Made by a program: the position numbers and the translations under genes. A stretch of DNA of 6,312 bases, from assembly GCA_021413405.1 (NCBI GenBank), contig JAIOQL010000115.1, forward strand, positions 1 through 6,312, in the 5' to 3' direction. Every line of letters begins with the position of its first letter. Positions within the stretch are counted from its first letter, which is position 1. This DNA is from Leptospira sp. GTDB taxonomy: Bacteria > Spirochaetota > Leptospiria > Leptospirales > Leptospiraceae. Shown here piece after piece: positions 5,972 through 6,312 of this stretch. The notes beneath the pieces are model-generated. The model did no database searches. It saw only the letters and a list, made by a program, of their open reading frames with translations, and was not told the origin of the DNA.

Positions 5972-6312
5972 AAAACAAAAACCAGTATCAGAATCAGTTT
6001 TCTTTTTCCGGGGAATTTCTCCACCGGCAGACTGTTCGCGAAAAAAGCGGCATTCAGATTCAGGATCAGAAAAAAATACTTTTTATCAACCGGAAATCGT
6101 GGAATAAAAACCATAATCAGTGCGACAATGGACGGGATGAAATAAACCAGTGCTTTTTTAAATAGCTCACCTTTTTGGACTGTAACAATTTCAGTTGTGA
6201 GTTTTGTTTCTGCCTCGATGATCTTCTGAAGTTCATCGATGTTCAGAATGTTAACAAGTGAATGCGTCACCCCGTCTATTTCCAGAGTCAATCGCGGGAA
6301 AAAACGGAATAC
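5941..6312 (-). CDS. hypothetical membrane protein, C-terminal part (start outside window)
   Basis: The frame is open to the window edge and encodes 123 visible residues. The nearest start-like codon, TTG at 6291, has no ribosome binding site, and the residues before it (VFRFFPR) continue smoothly, so the gene probably begins beyond the window. The first 45 or so visible residues read as strand-rich soluble sequence (LTLEIDGVTHSLVNI) followed by a helix (IDELQKIIEAETKL). Three hydrophobic helices then follow: ALVYFIPSIVALIMVFI, a second around YFFLILNLNAAFF, and LILILVFVFLMQLFLLI at the C-terminus, with basic residues between them. A strand-rich domain ending in a helix before membrane helices could be a small PH-like domain, but that is a weak guess and I do not recognise the family. 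It converges on the 293-residue gene with an 8-base overlap. Confidence 0.75.
   Translation of the reverse strand, partial: VFRFFPRLTLEIDGVTHSLVNILNIDELQKIIEAETKLTTEIVTVQKGELFKKALVYFIPSIVALIMVFIPRFPVDKKYFFLILNLNAAFFANSLPVEKFPGKRKLILILVFVFLMQLFLLIR

Overview
The window looks like a compact chromosomal stretch from a moderately AT-rich bacterium (G+C about 40% by eye). The compact gene packing, frequent A/T homopolymers, a probable TTG start and unfamiliar acidic hypothetical proteins remind me of spirochaetes of the Leptospiraceae type. That placement is an impression, not something proved by a marker gene. No RNA gene, insertion sequence, CRISPR array or phage gene is visible, and no gene-free stretch exceeds about 60 bases.

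Left part (2-3304, + strand). The 3' end of an ABC ATPase of the MacB/LolD/YbbA class (2-304) overlaps by four bases a fused, probably 10-helix FtsX-type permease (301-2793). Together they form one MacB/YbbAP-like inner-membrane ABC system whose substrate cannot be read from the sequence. After a 58-base gap with a good ribosome binding site comes a 150-residue acidic protein that I do not recognise (2852-3304).

Middle part (3308-5055, - strand). A second, unrelated ABC exporter of the ABC-2/DrrA type is encoded here: the ATPase (4090-5055) first, then its membrane subunit (4079 down to 3308). The membrane subunit is split by a frameshift between about 3474 and 3545; the downstream frame carries the missing C-terminus, including the last membrane helix. 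This is a real lesion, a sequence error at a homopolymer, or frameshift-dependent expression. The two ABC systems converge with only three bases between the stop codons at 3304 and 3308.

Right part (5067-6312). An unrecognised 293-residue soluble protein (5067-5948, +) starts only 11 bases from the divergent ATPase start. It has two similar blocks separated by a polar linker. Its stop codon overlaps by eight bases the stop of a convergent membrane protein on the - strand (6312 down to 5941), which runs off the window. That overlap sits inside a strong inverted repeat that has an alternative pairing partner upstream.

The most interesting items are the frameshifted permease, the tripartite inverted repeat at the 5941-5948 convergent overlap, and the two-block architecture of the 293-residue protein. 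I see no clear evidence for a wholly new system.
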